In this document: positions 41,655-50,549 of the stretch, in pieces
Layout: every line of letters starts with the position of its first letter
Position numbering within the stretch: position 1 is the first letter of the stretch
Assembly (NCBI RefSeq): GCF_001424705.1
Contig: NZ_LMRA01000023.1
Span: 251,004-315,003 of the forward strand
Length of the DNA stretch: 64,000 nucleotides
Direction: 5' to 3'
Origin: Methylobacterium sp. Leaf465
GTDB taxonomy: Bacteria; Pseudomonadota; Alphaproteobacteria; Rhizobiales; Beijerinckiaceae
Notes under the pieces: model-generated
Databases searched by the model: none
Told to the model about the DNA's origin: nothing
Seen by the model: the letters and a program-made list of their open reading frames with translations, nothing else
Translations under genes and position numbers: made by a program

Positions 41655-44405
41655 TTGAGTAGGACCGGCGATGCGCCCGAGACGGGGCCCGAGGCTCTGG
41701 CGCGCTACGACATCCTGGATACCGCGCCCGAGGACGCGTTCGAGGACATCGTGACGCTCGCATCCCGGCTGCTGGAGATGCCGGTCTCCCTGGTCTCCCT
41801 GGTGGATACCGATCGCCAATGGTTCAAGGCCCGGGTCGGCTTCGCGCGCCCCGAGACCGCGCTCACGGAGTCGATCTGCGCCCACGCGGTGCGGCAGGAC
41901 GGGCTCTTCGTCATCCCCGACACGACGCGGGATTCGCGCACCGCGGAAAATCCCCTCGTCACCGGCGAACCGCACGTCCGGTTCTACGCCGGCATGCCCC
42001 TGCGCACGCCGGAGGGGACGGCCCTGGGGACCCTCTGCGTCCTCGACACGCGGCCGCGCGAGCTTTCCGAGGCGCAGGGCTTCATCCTGCGCACCCTCGC
42101 CGGCCAGGTGATGACCGAGCTCAACCTGCGGCGCGCCTTGAAGGAGCGCCGCGCGAGCGACCGACACAATGCGGCGATCATCGGGAGCGCCATCGATTAC
42201 GGCATCGTCACCCTGGATCTCGCCGGCCGTGTCACGAGCTGGAATCCAGGCGCCGAATGCGTCCTCGGCTGGAGCGAGGCCGAGATTCTGGGCCAGCCCG
42301 CCGACTTCTTCTTCACGCCGGAAGACCGGACGCGCGGAATACCCGATCACGAGATGCGCGTCGCCCGCGATCTCGGCCGGGCCAACGACGAGCGCTGGCA
42401 CATGCGCAAGGACGGCTCGCGCTTCTGGGGCATGGGCGAGATGATGCCCCTCAAGGATGAGGCGGACCGGCAGGTCGGCTATCTCAAGATCCTGCGCGAC
42501 CGCACGGCCCAGCGCCAGGCCGACGAGGCCCTGCGCAAGCAGACGGCCCTCCTGCAGACCGTCACCGATCACCTCAGCGAGGCGGTGTTCCGCCTGAACG
42601 AGGACGACGTCGTCATTTTCGCCAATCCGGCCGCCGAGGCGATGCTCGGCTGGCCCCGCGGCAGCCTGATCGGCCGCAACCTCCACGACACGGCCCATCA
42701 CCACCATCCCGACGGGCGGCCGTTCCCGCGCGAGGACTGCGAGGTCGTCCGCTCCCTTCGCAGCGGCGTCGCCCTGCGCGACCGCGAGGCGACCTTTTTC
42801 CGACAGGACGGGTCGCCCATCGACGTCATCACCAGCAACGCCCCCATCGTCGAGGACGGGGTGGTGCAGGGCGCCGTCGTGACCCTGACGGACATCACCG
42901 AACGGAAAACGGCCAATGCCCGGCTGCGCCGGAGCGAGGAGCGCCTGAGCCTCGCCCTCAACGCCTCAGGCATGATCGGCACCTGGGACTGGGACCTGCG
43001 CGACGACGTGGTCTATGCCGATCCGAACTTCGCGCGGATCTACACCGTGGATCCGGAGCGCGCCGCCCTGGGCGCGCCCCTAGCGGACTACATCCGGAAC
43101 TTCCACCCGGACGACCTGCCGCGATTCCAGGAGGAGCTCGACCGCCTCTTCGCGGGGGCCAAGGAATTCGCCTGCGAGTATCGGATCCTCCAGCCGGATG
43201 GCTCCCACCGCTGGGTGATCGCCCGCGGAAGCCTGGTGCGCGCCGCCGACGGGACGCCGCTGCGGTTTCCGGGCGCGTCGGTGGACATCACCGAGCGCAA
43301 GCGCGCCGAGGAGCGTCAGGCGGCCCTGGTCGAGCTCGGTGAGCGCCTGCGGGAGTTGCAGGATCCCGGCGAAATCGCGTTCGTGGCCGCCGAGATCGCG
43401 GGTCGGACCCTCGGCTTGACCCGCGCCGCCTACGGTGTCCTGGACGATTCGGGCGTCTATCTCGACATCATCCGGGACTGGACCGTGCCGGGGGCGAGCT
43501 CCCTCGTCGGGCGCCACCGCTACGCCGATTACGGCTCCTACCTGTCGGAGCTGCGCCAGGGGCGCGACGTCGTCATCGCGGACGTGGAGACCGACCCCCG
43601 CACCGCCGACCGATTCGAGGCTTTCCGCGCCCTCGACGTGCGCACCGTCATCAACCTGCCGCTGATGGAGCGCGGGCAGCTCGTGGCGGTGTTCTGCCTG
43701 CACGATTCGAAGCGGCGGGACTGGACGCCGGACATCCTCGATTTCGTGCGCAACGTGGTCGACCGCACCCGCGCCGCCGTGGCCCGCCTGCGGGCCGAGG
43801 AGCAGCAGGAGCTGGTCAACCGCGAACTCAGCCATCGGATGAAGAACCTGCTGGCGATGGTGCAGTCGATCGCGACCCAGACCATGCGCAGCGCCATCGA
43901 TGTGGACACGGCCAAGGAGGTGCTCGCCGGCCGCCTCATCGCCCTGGGCCAAGCCCATGACCTGTTGATGGGCGGCGCCCTCGGCAGCACCCTGATCGGC
44001 CCGGTGGTGCGTGGCGCTTTGAAGCTGCACGAGGATCGCGCGGGCCGTTTCCGCCTCGACGGGCCGGACCTGGAGATCGGTGCCAAGCCGGCCCTGTCCC
44101 TGGCGCTGATGCTGCACGAGCTCGCCACCAACGCGGCCAAGTACGGGGCGCTCTCGGATGAGGATGGCCACGTGGCGATCCGCTGGGAGGTCCGCGACGA
44201 GGCCGGCGAGCCGACCCTCGCCTTCTCCTGGGCCGAGATCGGCGGCCCCCCGGTGACGCGGCCGATCCGCAAGGGGTTCGGCTCGCGCTTCATCGAGCGT
44301 GGGCTCGCCGGCCAGGTCGGCGGCACCATCGCCCTCGATTTCCCCGCCGACGGCGTCACCTGCGCCATCGCCGCGCCCCTGGCGGCCTTCCAGGCCGACG
44401 GCTGA
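41655..44405 (+). CDS. Multi-sensor HWE-family histidine kinase (GAF-PAS-PAS-PAS-GAF-HWE)
   Basis: 916 aa from a TTG at 41655, chosen because GGAGG lies 6 bp upstream; the ATG 23 codons earlier lacks one. Domains: GAF (about 15-150), three PAS folds (about 155-280, 285-410 and 420-550), a second GAF (about 565-715) and an HWE kinase core with His727 (NRELSHRMKNLLAMVQS) and the late FSWAEIGGPP carrying the W-x-E. No membrane segment or receiver domain is seen, so it is cytosolic and signals through a separate regulator that is not encoded nearby. Ligands of the sensor domains are unknown. Confidence 0.9.
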   Translation: MSRTGDAPETGPEALARYDILDTAPEDAFEDIVTLASRLLEMPVSLVSLVDTDRQWFKARVGFARPETALTESICAHAVRQDGLFVIPDTTRDSRTAENPLVTGEPHVRFYAGMPLRTPEGTALGTLCVLDTRPRELSEAQGFILRTLAGQVMTELNLRRALKERRASDRHNAAIIGSAIDYGIVTLDLAGRVTSWNPGAECVLGWSEAEILGQPADFFFTPEDRTRGIPDHEMRVARDLGRANDERWHMRKDGSRFWGMGEMMPLKDEADRQVGYLKILRDRTAQRQADEALRKQTALLQTVTDHLSEAVFRLNEDDVVIFANPAAEAMLGWPRGSLIGRNLHDTAHHHHPDGRPFPREDCEVVRSLRSGVALRDREATFFRQDGSPIDVITSNAPIVEDGVVQGAVVTLTDITERKTANARLRRSEERLSLALNASGMIGTWDWDLRDDVVYADPNFARIYTVDPERAALGAPLADYIRNFHPDDLPRFQEELDRLFAGAKEFACEYRILQPDGSHRWVIARGSLVRAADGTPLRFPGASVDITERKRAEERQAALVELGERLRELQDPGEIAFVAAEIAGRTLGLTRAAYGVLDDSGVYLDIIRDWTVPGASSLVGRHRYADYGSYLSELRQGRDVVIADVETDPRTADRFEAFRALDVRTVINLPLMERGQLVAVFCLHDSKRRDWTPDILDFVRNVVDRTRAAVARLRAEEQQELVNRELSHRMKNLLAMVQSIATQTMRSAIDVDTAKEVLAGRLIALGQAHDLLMGGALGSTLIGPVVRGALKLHEDRAGRFRLDGPDLEIGAKPALSLALMLHELATNAAKYGALSDEDGHVAIRWEVRDEAGEPTLAFSWAEIGGPPVTRPIRKGFGSRFIERGLAGQVGGTIALDFPADGVTCAIAAPLAAFQADG

Positions 44406-44786
44406 GACGGGCTGCGCTCGATCGAAGCGGTCCCCGGATCGGCACGCCTGCGCGGCGCTCGAGCCAAGCCCGGATCCGCCCTCCGGAAGGGATCGAACGA
44501 CTTTCGTATGAGTCGCCGCATGCCTGCGCCTCGACCCTGGACATTTCCTGGGCAGTGCCGTCTCGCGCGGCAATCCGGCGCCGTGGACCGCCGCAGGCGA
44601 AGGCCTGCGCATCGGGTCGGCGTGGCGAGGAACGGCATTCCGAAAAACTGGCACGTTCGGTGCTTGGCTCGATCCGTCGCCGGTCGGCGACGCGCGGAGC
44701 AAAGGCGCTCCGCATGCGGACGGCGTGAGTCCGGATCCCTTGGCATGAGCGGCCGCCCTGCAGCCGCGAACCTCGAGACGCACTCC
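44406..44786. other. Intergenic region upstream of the MFS transporter gene
   Basis: 381 bp. A short hairpin (GCGGAGC at 44694-44700 with GCTCCGC at 44707-44713) lies about 75 bp upstream of the chosen start. The frame of the transporter remains open through much of this stretch but gives no credible N-terminus. Confidence 0.45.
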
Positions 44787-46043
44787 ATGGCCAGCTTCAA
44801 GACCGTGATGAAATCCGGTCATCCTCCGACCCTGTTCGCCGCCTTCCTCTACTTCGATTTCTGCTTCGCGATCTGGGTGCTCAACGGCGCCATGGGTCCG
44901 TTCATCACCGAGACCTACAAGCTGACCCCGGCCCAGACCGGATTCATGATCTCGCTGCCGATCCTGGCCGGTGCGATCATGCGCTTCCCGCTCGGGGTGC
45001 TGGCCCAGTATATCGGCCGCAAGAACGCCGCCATCACCGAAATGACGGTGATCATGTTCGCGATGGCCTTCGGCTTCTTTTACGTGAACACCTACGACGA
45101 GGTGCTCGCCATGGGCGTGCTCCTCGGCATCGCCGGGGCCTCCTTCGGCGTCGCCCTGTCCCTCGGCTCGGGCTGGTTCCCCAAGGAGCACAAGGGCCTC
45201 GCCATGGGCATCGCCGGGGCGGGCAATTCCGGCACCGTGCTGGCCGTGCTGTTCGCGCCGCCCCTGGCCCAGGCCTATGGCTGGCAGACCGTCTACGGCT
45301 TTGCCGGCTGCGTCATGGCGATCCCGCTCATCGTCATGATCGTCTTCGCCAAGGAGCCGCCGGACGCGGAGCACCAGTCCTTCCGGGAGCACGTCTCCTG
45401 CCTGTTCCAGAAGGACGGCTGGGCCTTCAACCTAATCTACATCATCACCTTCGGCGGCTTCATCGGCCTGTCGAACTTCCTGCCGACCTTCTTCTACGAG
45501 CAGTTCGCCGTGACCAAGGTCGAGGCCGGCCGGTTGACCATGCTGGCGGCGCTGATGGGATCCGGCATCCGCGTCGCCGGCGGCTACTTCGCCGACCGCC
45601 TCGGGGGCATCCTGGTGCTGTCCGTCGTGCTGATCGCCGCGGTGGGCTCGTTCCTGCTCCTGACCGCGTCGCCCTCCCTGGCGCTGACCACCGCCCTGTT
45701 CATGCTGTGCTTCGCCGCCCTCGGGGCCGGCAACGGCGCCCTGTTCCAGCTCGTGCCCCTGCGCTGGCCCGCCAACACGGCGGTGGCCGGCTCGATGATC
45801 GGCGAGGTCGGGGCCCTCGGCGGCGCCATCCTGCCCAACGTGATGGGCCTGTCGAAGCAGTATACCGGCTCCTTCGCCCTCGGCTTCGTCGGCTACGCCG
45901 TCTTCGCCGCGCTCGTGCTGGTCTGCCTGTTGGTGTGGCAGCGCAAATGGGTCGGCACCTGGGTCGGCCCGCGCGGCAAGGTGCTGACGCCGGGCACGCC
46001 GGAGCCCGCCGAGGCCGGCCGTCTCGGCCCGCTGACGGCCTGA
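44787..46043 (+). CDS. MFS transporter, nitrate/nitrite (NarK/NasA) type
   Basis: 418 aa from the ATG at 44787 (MASFKTVMKSGHPPTLFAAF), which fits the family start; ATG 44745 is an alternative. Twelve helices. The nitrate-signature-like glycine-rich helix GIAGAGNSGTVLAVLFAPPL and the N-terminal FAAFLYFDFCFAIWVLNGAMG support the NarK group. It would import nitrate or exchange nitrate for nitrite. No nitrate reductase or nitrite reductase gene is adjacent, so its role may be assimilatory at a distance. Confidence 0.85.
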   Translation: MASFKTVMKSGHPPTLFAAFLYFDFCFAIWVLNGAMGPFITETYKLTPAQTGFMISLPILAGAIMRFPLGVLAQYIGRKNAAITEMTVIMFAMAFGFFYVNTYDEVLAMGVLLGIAGASFGVALSLGSGWFPKEHKGLAMGIAGAGNSGTVLAVLFAPPLAQAYGWQTVYGFAGCVMAIPLIVMIVFAKEPPDAEHQSFREHVSCLFQKDGWAFNLIYIITFGGFIGLSNFLPTFFYEQFAVTKVEAGRLTMLAALMGSGIRVAGGYFADRLGGILVLSVVLIAAVGSFLLLTASPSLALTTALFMLCFAALGAGNGALFQLVPLRWPANTAVAGSMIGEVGALGGAILPNVMGLSKQYTGSFALGFVGYAVFAALVLVCLLVWQRKWVGTWVGPRGKVLTPGTPEPAEAGRLGPLTA

Positions 46044-46053
46044 ACCGCGCCCC

Positions 46054-46818
46054 TCAGCCGATCTCCTCCGCCACCAGCGCGAAGGTCAGGACATCCACCG
46101 CCGCCGCGCCACCGCGCAGGAGCGCCCGCGCGGCGGCGTTGGCCGTCGCGCCGGTGGTCATCACGTCGTCGATCAGGAGAATGCGCCGCCCCTGAAGCCG
46201 GGGGCGCATCGACTCCGGCACCTGGAAGGCGCCCTGGAGGTTCGTCGCCCGGGCCACCCGGCTCAAGCCGACCTGCGGGCGCGTCGCCTTCACGCGCGCG
46301 AGGGCGCCCGGCTCGAAAGGCCGCCCGGCGAGCCGGCCGATCCGGCGCGCCAGGAGCGCGGCCTGATTGAAGCGGCGGCGCCACAGGCGCCAGCGGTGGA
46401 GCGGCACCGGCACGAGGCAATCCGCGCGGGCGAGGAGCGCCGCGCCGGCCCCCGCCATCATCCCGGCGAGGACGGGGCCGAGATCCAGGCGGTCCTCGTA
46501 TTTCAGCCGGTGCACGAGGTCGCGGGCGACGCCCTCGTAGAGCGCCACCGCCCGCGCCTGTGCGAAGACCGGGGGATCGGCGATCGCGCGGGGGGACAGC
46601 AGGGCGCCGGTTCCGTGATCGACGGCGAAGGGGGTCCCGAAACGATCGCAGCAAGGCGGCGCGATCAGGCGCAGCCCCGACCAGCAGCGGGCGCAGAGGG
46701 CGTGCGGGTCGGCAATGGCGCCGCCGCAGCCGGGGCAGGTCGGCGGATAGACGAGGGCGAGGCCGCCGCGGAGGGCGGCCCGCAATCCCGTGGTGACGGC
46801 GCGGGCGGCAGGAGCCAT
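46054..46818 (-). CDS. comF: ComF-family phosphoribosyltransferase-like protein
   Basis: 254 aa from the ATG complementary to 46816-46818. An N-terminal double zinc ribbon (Cys28, Cys31, Cys42 and Cys45 in TCPGCGG and LCARCW) is followed by a PRTase fold with the PRPP loop ILLIDDVMTTGAT (about 213-225). ComF proteins are linked to DNA uptake in competent bacteria, but the family is also common in non-competent ones, where the role is unclear. No comEC or DNA uptake gene is near. It follows the glycine-zipper gene by 49 bp. Confidence 0.9.
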   Translation of the reverse strand: MAPAARAVTTGLRAALRGGLALVYPPTCPGCGGAIADPHALCARCWSGLRLIAPPCCDRFGTPFAVDHGTGALLSPRAIADPPVFAQARAVALYEGVARDLVHRLKYEDRLDLGPVLAGMMAGAGAALLARADCLVPVPLHRWRLWRRRFNQAALLARRIGRLAGRPFEPGALARVKATRPQVGLSRVARATNLQGAFQVPESMRPRLQGRRILLIDDVMTTGATANAAARALLRGGAAAVDVLTFALVAEEIG

Positions 46819-46867
46819 GACGGCCACCCTACCACCCGCACCAAGCGGATGCGACCCCTGGTTGTTT

Positions 46868-47098
46868 TCAGCGGGTCTGCGGCTGCGGCTGGGCCGGGTT
46901 CTGCTCGCGGTCGCGCTTGTTGGCCTGGTGGCGGCCGACGGCGCAGCCGGCCGCGGCGCCGAGGACGCCATGACCCGCCACGTGGCCGGCGACGCCGCCC
47001 ACGAGGGCGCCCTTGATGCAACCCTTGGCCTCGGCTCCGGTGGTGGCAAGGCTGATGCCCGCGAGGGTGAGGGCCGCGCCGAACAGGATGGACTTCAT
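46868..47098 (-). CDS. Small secreted glycine-zipper protein
   Basis: 76 aa from the ATG complementary to 47096-47098. The signal peptide ends TGAEA-KG. The body (KGALVGGVAGHVAGHGVLGAAAGCAVGRHQ) repeats GxxxG spacing typical of glycine-zipper proteins such as OmpA-like or 17-kDa antigen relatives that pack in membranes. Two cysteines are present. The C-terminus is Gln/Pro-rich. An EcfG-like promoter lies 43 bp upstream, suggesting stress induction. Function unknown. Confidence 0.75.
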   Translation of the reverse strand: MKSILFGAALTLAGISLATTGAEAKGCIKGALVGGVAGHVAGHGVLGAAAGCAVGRHQANKRDREQNPAQPQPQTR

Positions 47099-47140
47099 GG
47101 CGTCTGATCTCCTCGATTCGTCGTTGAATCGCTGGGCCTC

Positions 47141-47166
47141 AACAGCGAGGGACGGAGACACGTTCC
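47141..47166 (-). promoter_or_regulatory. EcfG-like promoter for the glycine-zipper gene
   Basis: On the minus strand GGAAC (47166-47162) is followed by 17 bp and TGTT (47144-47141). It keeps GGAAC and the GTT core of the EcfG consensus, and lies 43 bp upstream of the start codon. Confidence 0.45.
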
Positions 47167-47216
47167 GTCCCGGTAGCGGCTGGCGCCCGCGCCGTCGGCG
47201 CTCCATCTAGATCGTG

Positions 47217-48095
47217 ATGACCGCGCCTCCGCTGTTCGATACGGGCCTCGCCCGCCGCCGCCTCGCCCGTGCCCACCGGGCCGGCTATGCCGACTTCCTG
47301 CTGCGCCGGGTCGTCGACGATCTCGACGACCGCCTCGGCGCGGTGCTGCGGACCTTCACGGAGGCCGTCGACCTCGGCACCCCCGCGTCCCTCGCCGCCG
47401 AGCGCCTGCGCGTCTCCGGCCGGGTCGGGCACGTCACCCGTCTGGCACCCCGGGCGGAGGCCGGCGCGGTGCTGGCCGACCCCGAAGCCCTGCCGCTGGC
47501 GCCCGCCCGGTTCGACCTCGCCGTCTCGCTCCTCGCCCTGCAGCACGTCAACGACCTGCCGGGTGCCCTGGCGCAGCTGCGCCGGGCTCTGCGCCCCGAC
47601 GGGCTGTTCATCGGCTGCCTCCTCGGCGGCCGGACCCTGACCGAGCTGCGCCAGGTCTTCGGGCAGGCGGAGAGCGAGGTGGAGGGCGGCGTCAGCCCGC
47701 GCGTGGCCCCCTTCGCCGAGGTCCGCGAGATGGGCAGCCTGCTTCAGCGGGCCGGTTTCGCCCTGCCGGTCACCGACGTCGAGACCGTCACGGTGCGCTA
47801 CCGCGACCCGTTCGCGCTCATGCACGACCTGCGTGCCATGGGGCTGACCAACGTCCTGGTCGACCGCCGCCGGACCCCCCTGCGCCGCGACACGCTTCTG
47901 CGGGCCGCCGCGCTCTACGCCGAGCGCTTCGCCGATCCGGACGGGCGCCTGCGTGCCAGCTTCGAGATCCTGTGGCTTTCCGGCTGGGCTCCGCACGAGA
48001 GCCAGCAGAAGCCCCTGAAGCCGGGCACCGCCCAGACGCGCCTCGCCGAGGCCCTGGGCACCACCGAACGCAAGACCGAGGGACAGGAATCATGA
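47217..48095 (+). CDS. SAM-dependent methyltransferase-like protein (BioC / NDUFAF5 family)
   Basis: 292 aa from ATG 47217; a GTG immediately before it is equally placed. The order matches the NDUFAF5/BioC-like family: N-terminal helix with RRRLARAHRAGYADFLLRRV, a strand EAVDLGT, an acidic loop, FDLAVSLLALQHVNDLPGAL, and RRALRPDGLFIGCLLGG. The SAM glycine motif is reduced, as in NDUFAF5, which hydroxylates an arginine of complex I subunit NDUFS7 instead of methylating. It is coupled to the DUF427 gene by a 4-bp overlap. Substrate unproven. Confidence 0.85.
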   Translation: MTAPPLFDTGLARRRLARAHRAGYADFLLRRVVDDLDDRLGAVLRTFTEAVDLGTPASLAAERLRVSGRVGHVTRLAPRAEAGAVLADPEALPLAPARFDLAVSLLALQHVNDLPGALAQLRRALRPDGLFIGCLLGGRTLTELRQVFGQAESEVEGGVSPRVAPFAEVREMGSLLQRAGFALPVTDVETVTVRYRDPFALMHDLRAMGLTNVLVDRRRTPLRRDTLLRAAALYAERFADPDGRLRASFEILWLSGWAPHESQQKPLKPGTAQTRLAEALGTTERKTEGQES

Positions 48096-48451
48096 GAGAG
48101 CCCGGACCCGACCATCCGATCACCGTCGCGCCGCATCCGGGGAAGTTGCGTCTCCGGCTCGCGGGGACGCTCATCGCGGAGACCGAGTCCGCCCTTGTGC
48201 TCACCGAGGCGAACTATCCGCCGGTCTTCTACATTCCGCGGGCCGATGCCCGATGGGCGCACTTCACCCCGAGCACCCGCCGCAGCCATTGCCCCTACAA
48301 GGGTGACGCCCGCTACTTCACGCTGACGACGCCGGACGCCACCCGGCCGGACGCGGTCTGGAGCTACGAGGCACCCTATCCGGCGGTGGCCGCCATCGCC
48401 GGGCATCTCGCGTTCTATCCGGACAAGATCGACCCGATCGAGCAGGACTGA
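48092..48451 (+). CDS. DUF427 domain protein
   Basis: 119 aa; the ATG overlaps the previous stop (ATGA), so translation is coupled. The family pattern is present: a beta-rich domain with KLRLRLAGTLIAETESALVL, PPVFYIPRADA, SHCPYKGDARYF and IAGHLAFYPDKID. These small proteins of about 100-120 residues occur widely in bacteria and fungi without known activity. There is no signal peptide, so it is cytosolic. Confidence 0.88.
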   Translation: MREPGPDHPITVAPHPGKLRLRLAGTLIAETESALVLTEANYPPVFYIPRADARWAHFTPSTRRSHCPYKGDARYFTLTTPDATRPDAVWSYEAPYPAVAAIAGHLAFYPDKIDPIEQD

Positions 48452-48464
48452 GCAGGCTCGGCCC

Positions 48465-50036
48465 TCAGTCCCGGACCTGGGACCAGAACGCGGCCTTGCG
48501 CCCGTGCAGCCGGCGCAGCGTGCCGCGGTAGGCCTCCGGATCCTCCGTCAGGCCGTCGAGGGCCTGGAGGTAGCGGGCGGCGTGGCCGTAGGCGGCGCTG
48601 CGCCCGTGCTCGAGGATGGAATCGATGAGCAGGCGGTAGAGCTCGGCCGCCGCCTCCGGCTGCGTCCGCTCCAGGGCCTCGGCGGCGGGTGCCAGGATCT
48701 CGTAGCGGCTCCCGTCCCAGCTGCCGCGATGGGCCATGACCAGACGAGCGGCGCGGGTCGAATTCGGCCAGTGGGTGAGGAAGGCGAGCGCCCGGTAGCG
48801 ATCGGGATGAGCCTGCGCCTGATCGAAGGCCCGATCCAGCGCCGCGTCGTCCTCGAAGTCGGGCAGCTTGGCGAGGTAGGCCCGCAGCATTGCGGGGTCG
48901 AGGTTGCGCCCGAAGGCCTCCCAGCGCAGGGCCTGCGCGGCCTGCGTCTGGCCGAGGCTGTCCAGGATGCGGATCTCCACGGCCTGTCGCGCGCGTTCCG
49001 GGGCATCGGGGTCGAAATGCCCGGTGAGCAGTGCCTCCCGGGTGACCACCACCGGTCCCCGCTTCTGCGGACGGCGAATCCAGTCCAGGGCCTCCGGGGT
49101 CCGGCCCGCCGCCAGCAGACGCTCGGCGATCCGCACCCGGTCCGGCTGTTCGGGCGACACCGCCTGCTCGAAGGCGATGAAGGCGTCGACGTCGCCGGCC
49201 CGGTCGGCGAGGGCTTGGCGCATGCGCACGAGGCGGCTGCGAGCGAGCTGAGACGCCCACGCCTTCTCGCCGCCGGTCCGGACTTCCGAAGCCGGGGGCG
49301 TGGCGTCCGCGAGGGCCGCGTCGAGGGGGGGCAGGGCTGCCTCCGGCAGCCGCGGGATCAGGTCGTGCAGCAGGGTCTCCACGAAGCCGTACCCGTCGGC
49401 GCCGAGGCGGATCACCAGCCCCGTGGCGACCCCGGCCGCCGCCTCCGCGGGGAGATCGACGATGAGGGAAGCGGCCGCGTCGACCGCCCGTTCGTAGACC
49501 CCGTGGATGCGCCCGCTCGAATCCTCCGCGCGTCCGAGGACATCGTTGGCCCCGCCGAGGAAGCGGATCAGCCGGTCGAGGGCCGCCCGCGGGTCCAGGG
49601 CGGCGAGCTCGGTCACCACCGTGGTGAGCATGGCGTCGAGATCGGCGGCGAAGGCCCGCTGCTTCTGCCAGTCGATGTAGCCCTGGCCCCGCTCCAGGGC
49701 GGTGAGCCGCCGGTCGATCAGCGCCGCGATGGCGTCCGGCCCCTGCAGGCTCGCCACCGCCGCGGTCACCAGCTTTTTGAAGGTCGGGTTCCGCGCCGTC
49801 TCCGACAGGACGAGGCCGATCAAGCGCTCCAGTCCGAGCGCGGTCAGGGTCTCGGGGCTCGGCGTGGTCTTTCGCGAGGCGCGCTTAGGCTTGCTCGCGG
49901 CGCGCTTGGGCTCGCTCGCGGCGCGCTCGGGCTTGCTCGCGGCGCGCTCGGGCTTGCTCGCGGGGGACGTGTCCGCAACGGGCGGCCGAACGGCCGCCGC
50001 CTTCGTCGCCGGTTTCGCCGCTGCCCTGCGTGCCAT
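48465..50036 (-). CDS. DUF6880-family protein with a lysine/arginine-rich repeat tail at the N-terminus
   Basis: 523 aa. Residues 1-57 are basic and repetitive, built on four seven-residue units (SKPERAA, SKPERAA, SEPKRAA, SKPKRAS), resembling histone H1-like tails. The rest is helical, with segments such as LGLERLIGLVLSETARNP, ARSRLVRMRQALAD and AARLVMAHRGSWDGSRYEIL, matching a bacterial family named DUF6880 that looks TPR-like. The tail could bind nucleic acid or act as a flexible linker. It converges on the DUF427 gene. Function unknown. Confidence 0.75.
   Translation of the reverse strand: MARRAAAKPATKAAAVRPPVADTSPASKPERAASKPERAASEPKRAASKPKRASRKTTPSPETLTALGLERLIGLVLSETARNPTFKKLVTAAVASLQGPDAIAALIDRRLTALERGQGYIDWQKQRAFAADLDAMLTTVVTELAALDPRAALDRLIRFLGGANDVLGRAEDSSGRIHGVYERAVDAAASLIVDLPAEAAAGVATGLVIRLGADGYGFVETLLHDLIPRLPEAALPPLDAALADATPPASEVRTGGEKAWASQLARSRLVRMRQALADRAGDVDAFIAFEQAVSPEQPDRVRIAERLLAAGRTPEALDWIRRPQKRGPVVVTREALLTGHFDPDAPERARQAVEIRILDSLGQTQAAQALRWEAFGRNLDPAMLRAYLAKLPDFEDDAALDRAFDQAQAHPDRYRALAFLTHWPNSTRAARLVMAHRGSWDGSRYEILAPAAEALERTQPEAAAELYRLLIDSILEHGRSAAYGHAARYLQALDGLTEDPEAYRGTLRRLHGRKAAFWSQVRD
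49878..49961. repeat. 21-bp tandem repeat, four units, inside the DUF6880 gene
   Basis: Units at 49878-49898, 49899-49919, 49920-49940 and 49941-49961; the third and fourth are identical (GGCGCGCTCGGGCTTGCTCGC has 21 bases, so only its first 20 are meaningful here: GGCGCGCTCGGGCTTGCTCG). The period keeps the reading frame, giving seven residues per unit on the minus strand. Copy number may vary between strains. Confidence 0.8.
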
Positions 50037-50120
50037 GCACCGTTCTCCCTCTCCCGACGGGACAAGTCGTTTCCCGACAGGGCAGATCGCGCCGGACGGG
50101 ATCTGCCCGTCAGAACTGGA

Positions 50121-50549
50121 TCAGGGTCCGAGCAGATCCAGCAGGAAGGGAATCAGCGGCGCATCGGCCGGCGGCATCGGCTGGTCCTTGAGGTCGCGCG
50201 GACGCACCCACTTCAGCGCCTGCCCCTCCATGGAGCGCGGCAACCCGTCCCAGCGCCGGCAGATGTAGAGCGGCATCAGGAGGTGGAAGTCCGGATAGGC
50301 GTGGCTCGCGAAGGTGAGGGGGGCGAGGCAGGCTTCCTGCACGGTGATGCCGAGTTCCTCGGAGAGCTCGCGGATCAGGGTCTCCTCCGGCCGCTCGCCC
50401 GGGTCGACCTTGCCGCCGGGAAATTCCCAGAGGCCGGCGAGCTGCTTGCCGGGCGGGCGCTGGGCGAGGAGCACGCGTCCATCGATGTCGACCAGCGCGA
50501 CGGCGACGACGAGGAGGAGGCGCAGGGGCGCGGGCGTCGCCGGCGTCAT
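50121..50549 (-). CDS. mutT: MutT-like (deoxy)nucleoside triphosphate pyrophosphohydrolase (Nudix)
   Basis: 142 aa. Nudix box complete at 46-67 (GGKVDPGERPEETLIREL, SEELG), with the preceding LAGLWEFPGG pattern of MutT-type proteins. It should sanitise the nucleotide pool by hydrolysing 8-oxo-dGTP. Its ATG overlaps the stop of the SIMPL-domain gene (ATGA), so it is the third gene of a coupled set with argJ. Functional assignment within the Nudix family is likely but not proven. Confidence 0.88.
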   Translation of the reverse strand: MTPATPAPLRLLLVVAVALVDIDGRVLLAQRPPGKQLAGLWEFPGGKVDPGERPEETLIRELSEELGITVQEACLAPLTFASHAYPDFHLLMPLYICRRWDGLPRSMEGQALKWVRPRDLKDQPMPPADAPLIPFLLDLLGP

